From assembly GCA_002409745.1 (NCBI GenBank), contig DHOU01000018.1:1-35817 (forward strand): 35,817 bases of DNA, given 5' to 3'. Origin of the DNA: Bacteroidales bacterium UBA5382 (GTDB taxonomy: Bacteria; Bacteroidota; Bacteroidia; Bacteroidales; Dysgonomonadaceae). The notes under the pieces are model-generated. The model saw only the letters and a program-made list of their open reading frames with translations. It ran no database searches and was not told where the DNA came from. Positions 1 through 7,547 of this stretch are shown piece by piece (within the stretch, counting starts at the first letter, position 1; the number at the start of each line of letters is the position of its first letter). The position numbers were made by a program, and so were the translations under genes.

Positions 1-1
1 G

Positions 2-75
2 AGCCTCTTGTCGGATTCGAACCAACGACCCCGAGATTACAAATCACGTGCTCTGGCCAACTGAGCTAAAGAGGC
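2..75 (-). tRNA. tRNA-Thr (anticodon TGT)
   Basis: Read on the minus strand, the sequence folds as a full cloverleaf. The acceptor stem GCCTCTT pairs with AAGAGGC, the D stem is GCTC/GAGC, the anticodon loop is TTTGTAA (anticodon TGT, reads ACA), and the T arm has GTTGG-TTCGAAT-CCGAC. One T-T mismatch sits in the middle of the anticodon stem. The discriminator is T and the window ends right after it, so an encoded CCA cannot be judged. It lies downstream of hpf on the same strand and has its own promoter. In Bacteroidales this spot usually begins a tRNA cluster leading to tuf; that continuation is outside the window and is inferred. Confidence 0.95.
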
Positions 76-93
76 TTATAGTCTTATAATTAA

Positions 94-125
94 CCGTTCC
101 TCTCCTCCAGATAAGAGAGAAACGG
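94..125 (-). other. Stem-loop in the leader of the tRNA-Thr transcript
   Basis: CCGTTTCTCTC (125-115 read on minus) pairs with GAGAGGAACGG (104-94), an 11-bp stem with one T-G wobble and a 10-base loop. It lies between the tRNA promoter and the tRNA, and its 5' arm begins about where the transcript should start. No T-run follows on either strand, so an intrinsic terminator for hpf is less likely than a 5' leader or processing structure. Confidence 0.6.
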
Positions 126-128
126 TCG

Positions 129-159
129 CAAAGGTAATGATATTTTTTTGATTGCCAAA
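129..159 (-). promoter_or_regulatory. Bacteroidetes-type promoter for tRNA-Thr
   Basis: On the minus strand TTTG (159-156) is followed after exactly 19 bases by TACCTTTG (136-129). This is a full match to the -33 TTTG / -7 TAnnTTTG consensus known for Bacteroides primary sigma factor. Transcription would start near 122-124, giving a leader of about 50 nt before the tRNA. It lets the tRNAs be transcribed independently of rpsU-xerC-hpf. Confidence 0.8.
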
Positions 160-163
160 TTTT

Positions 164-481
164 TTAAACGATTTTTTTGGGAGATATATGATCCTTTTTC
201 TCTTTTGTTTTAAGGATTTGTTTTTCTATTGCAAAAGCGCACAGATCAATGGCCTCTTCGAAGGTGTCGGCCGTTTTGGTAGCGACCGCTTCGCTATGCC
301 GCAAATTCATTTTAACAAGCGCTTCTTTGTTCTTTGCGGTATCCGGTTTAATTACTTTCAGGCTTACTTCTGTCTGAATGATTTCATCACTAAAACGTTC
401 CAGCTTTTTGATCTTTTTCTCAATAAATGCTTTCAATTGTTCCGTGGCGTCAAAATTGATTGATTGAATTCTCAGTTTCAT
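164..481 (-). CDS. hpf: Ribosome hibernation promoting factor, short form (HPF/YfiA/RaiA)
   Basis: A 105-residue protein of the HPF/sigma-54 modulation family, which binds the 30S decoding region and inactivates or dimerises ribosomes in stationary phase. The typical N-terminal strand MKLRIQSINF, the ATEQLKAFIEKKIKKLERF helix and a basic C-terminus are visible. The length matches the short form, without the extra C-terminal dimerisation domain of long HPFs. I chose the ATG at 481 because a clear GGAGG sits just upstream of it; the frame stays open for 13 more codons, but those overlap the ribosome binding site and do not resemble the family. It starts 13 bp after the xerC stop, so rpsU, xerC and hpf are probably one operon. 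Confidence 0.93.
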   Translation of the reverse strand: MKLRIQSINFDATEQLKAFIEKKIKKLERFSDEIIQTEVSLKVIKPDTAKNKEALVKMNLRHSEAVATKTADTFEEAIDLCAFAIEKQILKTKEKKDHISPKKIV

Positions 482-494
482 AAATTTACCTCCT

Positions 495-1385
495 TCATTT
501 TTTAGCTCGTGGATGAGCAATGTTATACACTTTTTTCAATTCTTCAAAACTTACGTGCGTATAAACCTCCGTAGAAGCCAGACTGGAATGACCGAGCAAT
601 TCCTTTACGGCATTAATTTCGGCACCGTTGTTCAGCATTTCGGTCGCAAACGAATGACGGAGCACATGAGGGCTCTTTTTAGACAATGTCGGAATGCTGT
701 TTAAGCGTCGGTGAACGATATTATATACCAGTGAAGGATACAACGGGCCTCCGTTTTGCTTAACAAACAGGAAAGGACCTTTGTTCTCGATTTCCCGATT
801 TCTTACACGAATATAATCAGACATCTTTAGTCGTGTCGTATCCGAAAAAGGGATGATGCGCTGTTTGTTCCTTTTTCCGGTTACCCGAACCGTACAATTT
901 GTAAAATCAATATCGGAATCTTTCAATGCGATGAGCTCGGCGCAACGCATTCCGCTAACGTACAAAAGTTCAATGATAAAACGGTCTCTTTGATCCTTAA
1001 AACTATCCGACCAATTGAGCTCGTCATCCAAGAGATGCTGCATATCGGCATTCTTGACAAATACAGGTAACTTTTTGTTTACTTTTGGGCCCGTGATCAT
1101 CTCCGCGGGATTATGCGCGACCACCGATTTTTTCTTTAAATAGGTATAAAAAGATTTTACGGCACTCAATTTACGGTTGGCCGTTCGAGCCGTAAGATTC
1201 GCCTCCATTAATTGGGCAATCCAAATACGAATCAAATCGGCGTCAATCTGCACGGGATCGAACACTCCACATTTTTCGATAATGAAGTGTTCAAACTGTG
1301 TAAGATCATTTAAATAAGAAATCACCGTATGAGGAGAATAATTCTTCTCAATACGGAGATACTGTATAAATTTATCTATCCACAT
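495..1385 (-). CDS. xerC: Tyrosine recombinase XerC/XerD (chromosome dimer resolution)
   Basis: A 296-residue site-specific recombinase of the Xer family, which resolves chromosome dimers at dif near the terminus. It has an N-terminal SAM-like core-binding domain (about residues 1-90) and a C-terminal catalytic domain. The catalytic set is complete: Arg147 (GMRCAEL), Lys171 (TGKRNKQR), His240 and Arg243 (HVLRHSFATEML), His266 (LLGHSSL) and the nucleophile Tyr275 (STEVYTH). The length is normal. The ATG at 1385 gives the usual MWIDKFIQYL start; nine further codons upstream look non-conserved. Its position between rpsU and hpf is the standard Bacteroidales arrangement, so this is the housekeeping Xer and not a phage or transposon integrase. 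Whether it is the C or D paralogue cannot be told from this gene alone. Confidence 0.92.
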   Translation of the reverse strand: MWIDKFIQYLRIEKNYSPHTVISYLNDLTQFEHFIIEKCGVFDPVQIDADLIRIWIAQLMEANLTARTANRKLSAVKSFYTYLKKKSVVAHNPAEMITGPKVNKKLPVFVKNADMQHLLDDELNWSDSFKDQRDRFIIELLYVSGMRCAELIALKDSDIDFTNCTVRVTGKRNKQRIIPFSDTTRLKMSDYIRVRNREIENKGPFLFVKQNGGPLYPSLVYNIVHRRLNSIPTLSKKSPHVLRHSFATEMLNNGAEINAVKELLGHSSLASTEVYTHVSFEELKKVYNIAHPRAKK

Positions 1386-1451
1386 AACGTAATCCGATAG
1401 CAACAATAGCAACGGATTACGAAGATACGGTTTTTTGTTTAAAAAAAGAAA

Positions 1452-1643
1452 TTAGTCTTCGTTTTCTTTTAGCTTCTGCACGTAAGCGGCACGTTGTCTG
1501 TTTTTCCTATTGACAACCGATGGTTTGGTAAATGATTGACGGCTGCGGAGTTCTCTTACAACACCGGTTTTTTCATATTTACGTTTGAATTTCTTTAAAG
1601 CTCTTTCTATATTTTCGCCTTCTTTTAGTTGTACAATGATCAT
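1452..1643 (-). CDS. rpsU: 30S ribosomal protein bS21
   Basis: A 63-residue basic protein with the full bS21 signature: MIIVQLKEGENIERALKKFKRK, then VVRELRSRQ and a Lys/Arg-rich tail. bS21 sits near the 3' end of 16S rRNA and helps mRNA recognition; in Bacteroidia it takes part in occluding the anti-Shine-Dalgarno sequence, which fits the scarcity of strong ribosome binding sites in this window. It is the first gene of the apparent rpsU-xerC-hpf operon, about 66 bp ahead of xerC, with an upstream -7 promoter element and a leader of roughly 120 nt. Confidence 0.96.
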   Translation of the reverse strand: MIIVQLKEGENIERALKKFKRKYEKTGVVRELRSRQSFTKPSVVNRKNRQRAAYVQKLKENED

Positions 1644-1769
1644 ATTTTATTGTTTATAATAATTTTCTTTGTAAAATAGCCATTCTTCGACTCGCCTACA
1701 ACCCCCTATTAATTCTTTATTTATAAGTTATTGTTAGTGAGTTACTGTTCATTTTATTGTTTCAGGCTG

Positions 1770-1777
1770 CAAAGATA
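1770..1777 (-). promoter_or_regulatory. Probable -7 element for the rpsU operon
   Basis: TATCTTTG on the minus strand matches the Bacteroidetes -7 consensus TAnnTTTG. I find no clear TTTG 19-21 bases further upstream, so the call rests on the -7 box, the A+T-rich surroundings and the position ahead of rpsU. Confidence 0.55.
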
Positions 1778-1880
1778 GAAATAATTGTTGAAATAAAATA
1801 AATTCTTCCTCCTTTTTTCTCCGCGTTCCCCATTTCTATTCATCATCCTTTTTTATATAAGCGACACCATTGTTTTTTAG

Positions 1881-1888
1881 TATCTTTG
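1881..1888 (+). promoter_or_regulatory. Probable -7 element for the DUF2007 gene
   Basis: TATCTTTG matches TAnnTTTG and lies 22 bases before the ATG at 1911, which implies a very short leader. No -33 TTTG is visible. Confidence 0.55.
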
Positions 1889-1910
1889 TTTTTTTAAGAA
1901 TCTATCGATT

Positions 1911-2333
1911 ATGGAACGATTAGTAACCATTAAAACATTCACCTACCCGCACGAAGCGTACATCCTCCAAACGAAGTTGGAGGATGAGGGAATCCCAACA
2001 TTCTTGAAAGACGAGAAAACCGTCCAGGTTTACAACTTCTATTCGAACGCAATCGGAGGAGTCAAGCTTCAAGTATGGGAAAAGGATACCCAACGAGCTC
2101 AAAAAATAATCGAAGAAGCAGAAGTGCCAATAGAAGACGTCTATGCATTCAACAAACGACAGATAAAAGACACGACACATTGCCCTTTCTGCTTATCCGA
2201 TAATATCGGAGTAAGAAAAAGGCCTTCATGGCTTACTTTCCTTCCGTATTTTGTCATCGGTGCAATATTCCCTTTTTATAAAAAGACTTACACCTGCTTT
2301 CGTTGCGGGAAAAAATGGAAAATAAAAGGATGA
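1911..2333 (+). CDS. DUF2007 domain protein with C-terminal zinc ribbon
   Basis: A 140-residue protein. The N-terminal half (residues 1-70; MERLVTIKTFTYPHEAYIL, then LEDEGIPTFLKDE and GGVKLQVWEKD) matches the DUF2007 'putative signal transducing protein' fold, a small GlnB-like domain of unknown ligand. The C-terminal half has CPFC (about residues 91-94) and CFRC (about 129-132), a probable zinc ribbon, with a hydrophobic segment LTFLPYFVIGAIFPF between the two Cys pairs that may touch the membrane. It stands alone, converging on the nfnL-like gene with only 6 bp between stops and no visible terminator. The family is common in Bacteroidetes and its function is not known. Confidence 0.85.
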   Translation: MERLVTIKTFTYPHEAYILQTKLEDEGIPTFLKDEKTVQVYNFYSNAIGGVKLQVWEKDTQRAQKIIEEAEVPIEDVYAFNKRQIKDTTHCPFCLSDNIGVRKRPSWLTFLPYFVIGAIFPFYKKTYTCFRCGKKWKIKG

Positions 2334-2339
2334 AGAGGG

Positions 2340-3815
2340 TCATGCTTTTATCTTTAAAAAATCATCCATTGTTTTCGCTGCTTTCCGGCCGTCGCCCATG
2401 GCAAGAATGACGGTGGCTCCGCCTCGTACGATATCGCCCCCGGCAAAGATAGATTCTTCGCCCGTCTGCATCGTTTCGGCATTCACCACCACCGTTCCCC
2501 TGGGAGTAACCTCCAACCCCGAGAACGATTGCGGTATCAACGGATTGGGTGATACTCCCACGCTGACGATCACTTCATCGACCTCTATCCAGGCCGTATC
2601 GCCTTCCACGGGTACCGGACGACAACGCCCCGACCCGTCGGGTTGTCCAAGTTCCATCCGCTGAAGCAGCATCCGTTGTACACGTCCCCGTTCATCGCCT
2701 TCATAACGGAGGGGATTATGCAATGTAAGAAAAACAACCCCTTCTTCTTTGGCATGCTTTATTTCTTCAAGACGCGCCGGCATCTCCTGCTCCGACCGCC
2801 GATACACGATCATCGCCGTTTCGGCTCCCAAACGGCGAGCCGTACGTACGGCATCCATAGCGGTATTTCCTCCGCCGATAACAGCGACTTTTTTTCCTTT
2901 ATATACGGGGGTGTCGCTTTCGGGATCAATCGCCTGCATGAGATTTACACGGGTAAGATACTCATTACAAGACATCACACCGATGAGATTCTCCCCCGGG
3001 ATATTCATAAAGTTGGGCAATCCGGCACCACTTCCTATAAAAAGGCCCTTAAATTTTTCTTCCCGAAGATCTTCTTGCGAAATAGTCTTCCCGACGATAC
3101 AATTCGTCACAAACTCCACACCCATTTTTCGAAGGCTTTCAATCTCCACTTCCACAATATCATTAGGCAACCGGAACTCCGGTATTCCATAGCGAAGCAC
3201 GCCTCCCAATTCATGCAGCGCTTCGAAAACCGTAACCCGATACCCGGCTTTCACCATATCGGCCGCAAAAGCGAGCCCCGCAGGACCCGATCCCACAACA
3301 GCCACTTTCAGTCCATTCGAAGGCGCCACCTCGGGTAGGGATACCTCGCCGCTTTCACGTTCGTAATCCGCAGCAAAACGTTCGAGATAACCGATGGCCA
3401 ACGGTTCTTTCTTCAATTTCTGGGTATAAAAACATTGGCTTTCGCATTGACGTTCCTGGGGGCATACCCGCCCGCACACAGCGGGAAGCACACTGGTTTC
3501 TTTCAGTGTTTTTGCCGCCTCCAGTATCTCTCCGCGTTCGATGTTCTTTATAAACTTGGGGATGTTGATACCCACCGGACACCCCGAAATACACGTAGGA
3601 TTGACACAATCCAGACAGCGATGGGACTCAGCCAGCGCCTGCTCGTGGGTCAACCCCAAATTAACTTCCTGATAATTCCGGCTACGGACGTCCGGATCGC
3701 GTTCCGGCATTTTAGTGCGCGCCAATTGCAGCCGTTCTTTATTCTTCATGTTCTTCCGCAGCGATTCGCGCCAGGGCTGATTGCGTTCTATCTGTAAATA
3801 TTCCATTTCTTTCAT
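2340..3815 (-). CDS. NfnL / GltD-like NADPH flavoprotein, large subunit
   Basis: A 491-residue FAD- and NAD(P)H-binding iron-sulfur protein of the glutamate synthase small subunit family. The N-terminal ferredoxin-like domain has two cysteine groups, C67/C70/C75/C79 (CLDCVNPTC...C) and C114/C118/C124/C128. These are followed by an FAD Rossmann motif VAVVGSGPAGLA (about 171-182), an NADPH motif VIGGGNTAMDA (about 312-322) and the C-terminal GGDIVRGGATVILAMGDGR FAD motif. It is paired with the 3852-4634 gene, the arrangement of NfnAB (NADH-dependent reduced ferredoxin:NADP+ oxidoreductase), also annotated as gltA or sudA. No large glutamate synthase subunit lies nearby, so an electron-bifurcating transhydrogenase is the better inference. 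The start is uncertain: ATG at 3815 or 3806; an in-frame TTG at 3827 also exists. Confidence 0.88.
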   Translation of the reverse strand: MKEMEYLQIERNQPWRESLRKNMKNKERLQLARTKMPERDPDVRSRNYQEVNLGLTHEQALAESHRCLDCVNPTCISGCPVGINIPKFIKNIERGEILEAAKTLKETSVLPAVCGRVCPQERQCESQCFYTQKLKKEPLAIGYLERFAADYERESGEVSLPEVAPSNGLKVAVVGSGPAGLAFAADMVKAGYRVTVFEALHELGGVLRYGIPEFRLPNDIVEVEIESLRKMGVEFVTNCIVGKTISQEDLREEKFKGLFIGSGAGLPNFMNIPGENLIGVMSCNEYLTRVNLMQAIDPESDTPVYKGKKVAVIGGGNTAMDAVRTARRLGAETAMIVYRRSEQEMPARLEEIKHAKEEGVVFLTLHNPLRYEGDERGRVQRMLLQRMELGQPDGSGRCRPVPVEGDTAWIEVDEVIVSVGVSPNPLIPQSFSGLEVTPRGTVVVNAETMQTGEESIFAGGDIVRGGATVILAMGDGRKAAKTMDDFLKIKA

Positions 3816-3851
3816 TTCAAGATTCAATAATTATCAGGCTCCAATCCAATC

Positions 3852-4634
3852 TCAATTATACGCTTTTAACCGCATCATCATCTCGTCGAAATCGACTTGA
3901 TGCGCATCAAACTCGGGGCCGTCCACACATACGAAACGTGTTTTTCCGCCCACCGTAACCCTGCAAGCCCCGCACATTCCGGTACCATCCACCATAATCG
4001 TATTGAGCGAAGCGATTGTCGGCACGTTATACTTTTTAGTCATCTGAGCAGCAAACTTCATCATAATGGCCGGCCCGATGGTCACACACTGATCCACCGG
4101 TTCTCTTTGGATAACTTGTTCGATTCCGGTCGTAATCAATCCCTTTTGGCCATACGAGCCGTCATCGGTCATCACAATCACCTCATCCGAAAAAGTGCGG
4201 ACCTGTTCTTCGAGGATAATCAACTCTTTAGTACGGGCGGCCAACACACTCACGACCCTATTACCGGCTTTTTTCATCGCTTCAATAATCGGCAACATGG
4301 GCGCGACTCCTACTCCGCCTCCGGCACACAGTACCGTTCCGAACTTTTCCAGATGCGTGGCCTGTCCCAAGGGACCGACCATATCGGTTATGGAATCCCC
4401 TACCTCTAAATCGCATATCTTTTGCGACGATTTACCCACCCGCTGAATGACCAGCGTAATGGTTCCCTTTTTTAGATCCGATGAAGCGATGGTATACGGC
4501 ACCCGTTCGCCTTTTTTGCCGACACGTACAATGACAAAATGCCCGGCCTTTCGGCTCTTAGCGATAAGAGGAGCTTCGATCTCGAAGCTTACGACCCGAT
4601 CTGAAAAAACGACCTTTGAGACAATTTTATTCAT
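3852..4634 (-). CDS. NfnS-like FAD/NAD-binding subunit (sulfide dehydrogenase / DHOD-B family)
   Basis: A 260-residue ferredoxin-NADP reductase-like protein. The FAD-binding barrel is at the N-terminus (RVPYTIAS near residue 45), the NAD-binding motif is CAGGGVGVAPMLP (about 103-115), and a [2Fe-2S] site is near the C-terminus. That site shows D217, C221, C224 and C236 (VDGTGMCGACRV...CVDGPEFD) with no fourth cysteine, matching the Asp-plus-three-Cys ligand pattern described for NfnA rather than the four-Cys site of PyrK. It starts at the ATG at 4634 and ends 36 bp before the large subunit gene, with which it forms an operon. Together they would transfer electrons between NADH, ferredoxin and NADPH; the specific reaction is inferred from the family. 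Confidence 0.88.
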   Translation of the reverse strand: MNKIVSKVVFSDRVVSFEIEAPLIAKSRKAGHFVIVRVGKKGERVPYTIASSDLKKGTITLVIQRVGKSSQKICDLEVGDSITDMVGPLGQATHLEKFGTVLCAGGGVGVAPMLPIIEAMKKAGNRVVSVLAARTKELIILEEQVRTFSDEVIVMTDDGSYGQKGLITTGIEQVIQREPVDQCVTIGPAIMMKFAAQMTKKYNVPTIASLNTIMVDGTGMCGACRVTVGGKTRFVCVDGPEFDAHQVDFDEMMMRLKAYN

Positions 4635-4688
4635 CAAAATATAAGATTGAATATGATAACTTCATGAAGATAACAGACTATGTGACGA

Positions 4689-4719
4689 CAAAAGTAGGGA
4701 AAATTTTTCCGCTACCAAA
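4689..4719 (-). promoter_or_regulatory. Consensus promoter for the nfnS-nfnL operon
   Basis: On the minus strand TTTG (4719-4716) lies exactly 19 bases before TACTTTTG (4696-4689), a complete match to the Bacteroidetes promoter consensus. The leader to the ATG at 4634 is about 45-50 nt. It overlaps the region used by the opposing promoter at 4705-4735. Confidence 0.8.
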
Positions 4720-4735
4720 AACTTATTTATCTTTG
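4705..4735 (+). promoter_or_regulatory. Promoter for the DUF4254-GT9 pair
   Basis: TATCTTTG at 4728-4735 matches the -7 consensus, with TTTT (three of four bases of TTTG) at 4705-4708, 19 bases upstream. It would give a leader of about 15 nt to the ATG at 4757. It faces and overlaps the nfnS promoter. Confidence 0.65.
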
Positions 4736-4756
4736 CACCAACTAAACCAACTGAAC

Positions 4757-5371
4757 ATGAAAAGTTTTAGTGCAAAAGCAAATGCTATTTTTGACGAGGC
4801 AACAGAAGCGTATCATTTAAAAAACTCCGTATCCGCTCAGATGGAAAACCCTTATGAGCCGGACACCATTGAGTATTTCTTGTATGAAAAGAATTGGATT
4901 GATGTAGTGCAGTGGCATTTGGAAGATATTATCCGTGACCCGGACATACTCCCCAAAGAAGCATTGGAAATTAAAAGGTGGATCGATCGATCGAATCAGG
5001 AACGTACCGATTTGGTTGAGAAAATCGACAACTACTTTTTGCACCACTTTCAACTTATTGTTCCGGCAAATGACGCGGTCATCAATACCGAAAGTCCGGC
5101 ATGGGCCATCGACCGGTTATCGATATTGGCGATTAAAATCTATCACATGCGCGAAGAAGTGAACCGGATGGATACCGATCAGCAGCATCTGATTTCCTGC
5201 CGGCAAAAACTAAATGTTCTGATGGAGCAGCGAGTCGATCTTTCGGCAGCCATCGACCGGCTTCTGGACGACATTGCCCAAGGCCGCAAATACATGAAGG
5301 TTTATCGACAGATGAAAATGTATAACGACCCTTCGCTCAACCCTGTATTATACGGTAAAAATAAAAAATAA
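4757..5371 (+). CDS. DUF4254 domain protein
   Basis: A 204-residue helical, charged protein with no signal peptide or membrane segment, matching the DUF4254 family of Bacteroidetes. Recognisable parts are MKSFSAKANAIFDEA at the start, the YEPDTIEYFLYEKNWIDVVQWHLEDIIRDP block and the C-terminal GRKYMKVYRQMKMYNDP. The frame is open further upstream to 4616, but the ATG at 4757 follows a promoter closely and gives the family start. It is followed after 28 bp by a GT9 gene, and DUF4254 next to a heptosyltransferase-like gene recurs in Bacteroidales, so a role in lipopolysaccharide core assembly is plausible. No biochemical function is known to me. Confidence 0.85.
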   Translation: MKSFSAKANAIFDEATEAYHLKNSVSAQMENPYEPDTIEYFLYEKNWIDVVQWHLEDIIRDPDILPKEALEIKRWIDRSNQERTDLVEKIDNYFLHHFQLIVPANDAVINTESPAWAIDRLSILAIKIYHMREEVNRMDTDQQHLISCRQKLNVLMEQRVDLSAAIDRLLDDIAQGRKYMKVYRQMKMYNDPSLNPVLYGKNKK

Positions 5372-5399
5372 CATCCGTACAGGCTTCACTTGCTCGTAT

Positions 5400-6422
5400 A
5401 TGTCCCGAATATTGATCATACGGCTTTCCGCTTTGGGAGATGTGGCCATGACCGTTCCGGTCGTCCATTCTTTCGCAAAACAATATCCTCAACACCAAAT
5501 ATCGGTCTTGAGCCGTACGTCGTTTGCCCCCATATTCCGTTATATGCCCGCAAACGTACGGTTCATCGGCGTCGATCTGAAAAAAGAATATAAAGGGCTC
5601 AAAGGCCTAAACCGATTATACAAGACTCTAAAGGCGGAGCAATTCGATATGATCGCGGACTTTCATTCGGTTTTGCGCACCTATTATCTTGATTTTCGCT
5701 TTCGATGGAGCGGCATACGGACGGTACGCATGCATAAAGGATATCGTGAGAAAGAAAAACTGACTCGAAAAAAAAATAAAATTTACATCCCACTCAAATC
5801 GACTTTTACACGTTATAAGGAAGTCTTGGAAACCTTAGGCTATTCTTTCGAATATTCTTTTTCATCCATTTTTGAAGATAATCAGCCTCCGCTCCCCCCC
5901 ATTCCGGAAATAGCCGAAGGCAAAACAAAAAGATGGATCGGTGTTGCCCCGTTTGCCCGTCACAAGGGTAAGATTTATCCGTTGGAGTTGCAAGAAAAAG
6001 TATTGGCACATTTAGCCCGGCAACACGACACAAAGGTTTTCCTTTTTGGCGGAGGAGCCGAAGAAAAAAAGACCGTGGAACAATGGGTAAGGAAATATCC
6101 CGCCCTCGTATCGGTAGTGGGAAAACTAACAATGGATGAAGAATTAGCGTTAATGTCCTATTTGGATGTCATGATTTCCATGGATTCGGGCAACATGCAT
6201 TTGGCATCCCTCGTAGGGACGCGGGTCATTTCGTTATGGGGAGCCACCCATCCTTATGCCGGATTTATGGGATGGAAGCAGTCCATGGATGATGCCCTGC
6301 AAATAGACTTATACTGCCGCCCCTGCTCCGTGTCCGGCAAAAAGGCCTGCTATCGGGGCGACTACGCCTGCATGTATGGCATTTCCCCGGAAAGCGTCTT
6401 CACTAAAATTGCAGAAAAATAA
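5400..6422 (+). CDS. GT9 family glycosyltransferase (heptosyltransferase-like)
   Basis: A 340-residue GT-B fold enzyme of family GT9, which transfers heptose or similar sugars to the inner lipopolysaccharide core on the cytoplasmic side. Visible features are the N-terminal ILIIRLSALGDVAMTVPVV strand-loop typical of WaaC/WaaF, IGVAPFARHKGKIYP near residue 180, the nucleotide-sugar site MDSGNMHLASLVGTRVISLWGATHP (about 261-285) and a cysteine-rich tail. The MDSG(N)MHLA motif matches the functional D-x-G-x-x-H pattern of the family. It is cotranscribed with the DUF4254 gene and ends 35 bp before a convergent glycan cluster, with which it may share a pathway. The sugar donor cannot be read from the sequence. 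Confidence 0.9.
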   Translation: MSRILIIRLSALGDVAMTVPVVHSFAKQYPQHQISVLSRTSFAPIFRYMPANVRFIGVDLKKEYKGLKGLNRLYKTLKAEQFDMIADFHSVLRTYYLDFRFRWSGIRTVRMHKGYREKEKLTRKKNKIYIPLKSTFTRYKEVLETLGYSFEYSFSSIFEDNQPPLPPIPEIAEGKTKRWIGVAPFARHKGKIYPLELQEKVLAHLARQHDTKVFLFGGGAEEKKTVEQWVRKYPALVSVVGKLTMDEELALMSYLDVMISMDSGNMHLASLVGTRVISLWGATHPYAGFMGWKQSMDDALQIDLYCRPCSVSGKKACYRGDYACMYGISPESVFTKIAEK

Positions 6423-6426
6423 TCTA

Positions 6427-6447
6427 TTATCTTCCGAAAAGGGATAA
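6427..6447. terminator. Possible weak bidirectional terminator hairpin
   Basis: TTATC-tt-CC, loop GAAAA, then GG-GATAA form a 7-bp stem with a 2-base bulge in the 35-bp gap between convergent genes. There is no solid T-run on either side, so this is a tentative call. Confidence 0.3.
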
Positions 6448-6457
6448 CAAAAAGAGT

Positions 6458-7531
6458 TTAATTTGACTTATTTAATTGCTCCAAATAAATTTTGTGATAG
6501 TACTCCATGTGCTTGTCGTAAGAAAAACTTCTGGCATAATCCCTCGCTTTCTGCTTGCAATCTTCCGAAGAATTGAACGATTCCAGATGGTTATCAATTC
6601 GTTTTTTCATTTCTTCGGGTTGAAAATTATCCCAAAAAAAGGCAACTTTACCTCCAATCTCTTTTAAACTCGTTTTAGGGGAAGAAAATACCGGCTTACC
6701 AAACGACATTGCTTCAATAATGGGTAATCCGAAACCTTCGAATAAAGACGGAAAAAGAAATGCTTCACAATGACTATATAACCAAACTCTTTCTTCATTC
6801 GCAATAACCCCTACTAAATGGACATTACGCAAATTCTCTTCCTGAATCGTTCTCTCAATAAAATCAGCATAATCTGTATTTTTTCTACCGGCTATATATA
6901 ATTCTTTCTCCGGAAAAAGTTTCATCAAGGGCAAAAGGACATGAAAATTCTTTTTCTTTTTTATCTCTCCAATCGTAAAAAAAAACGGCCTGTCATCCTT
7001 CACAAAAAGAGGACGCTTTTCAATGGATACATTCAACTGTTCCACTCCGTTATAAATGACTTCTATTTCTTTACCGTTTAAACGCGCATACTTCTCAGTC
7101 TCTTCTTTTGCAAAATGGGAAATACATACGATTTTGTCGGCACGGTTTATTTTTCGCTGTATCTTCCGAAGATATTTATTGACCTTCTTCCCTTTTTTCT
7201 CATACATAAAATTAAAATCATGTATACTCAAGATATATCTCGTTTTTTTACTCCAGGGTCTAAAGCGACTCGATTGATGAATAGCGTGCCAGACATCAAA
7301 CCGGCGTAAAAAGAAAGGTAAAAACTTATAAATCTTACGGACTACAATATATTTCACATTATTATTAAATGCACCAACCATATATTTAGGGACAAGAAGA
7401 TATAATTCGTATTCCTCATCCGAACCATAATGTTCTTTAAAATAATTCCCGTAATTAAGAGCCACTTGTCCTAACCCGCAATAAATATTTTTGAGAATTG
7501 AAAGGTCTACCAATACTTTTTTCTTTTTCAT
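6458..7531 (-). CDS. GT4 family glycosyltransferase
   Basis: A 357-residue retaining GT-B enzyme. The N-terminal acceptor domain begins MKKKKVLVDLSILKN; the C-terminal Rossmann domain has FFTIGEIKKKKNF (near 190-202) and the donor-site motif FEGFGLPIIEAMSFGKPV, containing the E-x7-E pair of GT4. No signal or membrane helix is seen, so it is cytoplasmic and probably peripheral. It is the last gene of a leftward cluster, 16 bp after the neighbouring GT4, and is rich in A+T and in lysine/asparagine codons compared with the flanking housekeeping genes. Donor and acceptor are unknown. Confidence 0.88.
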   Translation of the reverse strand: MKKKKVLVDLSILKNIYCGLGQVALNYGNYFKEHYGSDEEYELYLLVPKYMVGAFNNNVKYIVVRKIYKFLPFFLRRFDVWHAIHQSSRFRPWSKKTRYILSIHDFNFMYEKKGKKVNKYLRKIQRKINRADKIVCISHFAKEETEKYARLNGKEIEVIYNGVEQLNVSIEKRPLFVKDDRPFFFTIGEIKKKKNFHVLLPLMKLFPEKELYIAGRKNTDYADFIERTIQEENLRNVHLVGVIANEERVWLYSHCEAFLFPSLFEGFGLPIIEAMSFGKPVFSSPKTSLKEIGGKVAFFWDNFQPEEMKKRIDNHLESFNSSEDCKQKARDYARSFSYDKHMEYYHKIYLEQLNKSN

Positions 7532-7547
7532 TTAACTGTCATTTGTC

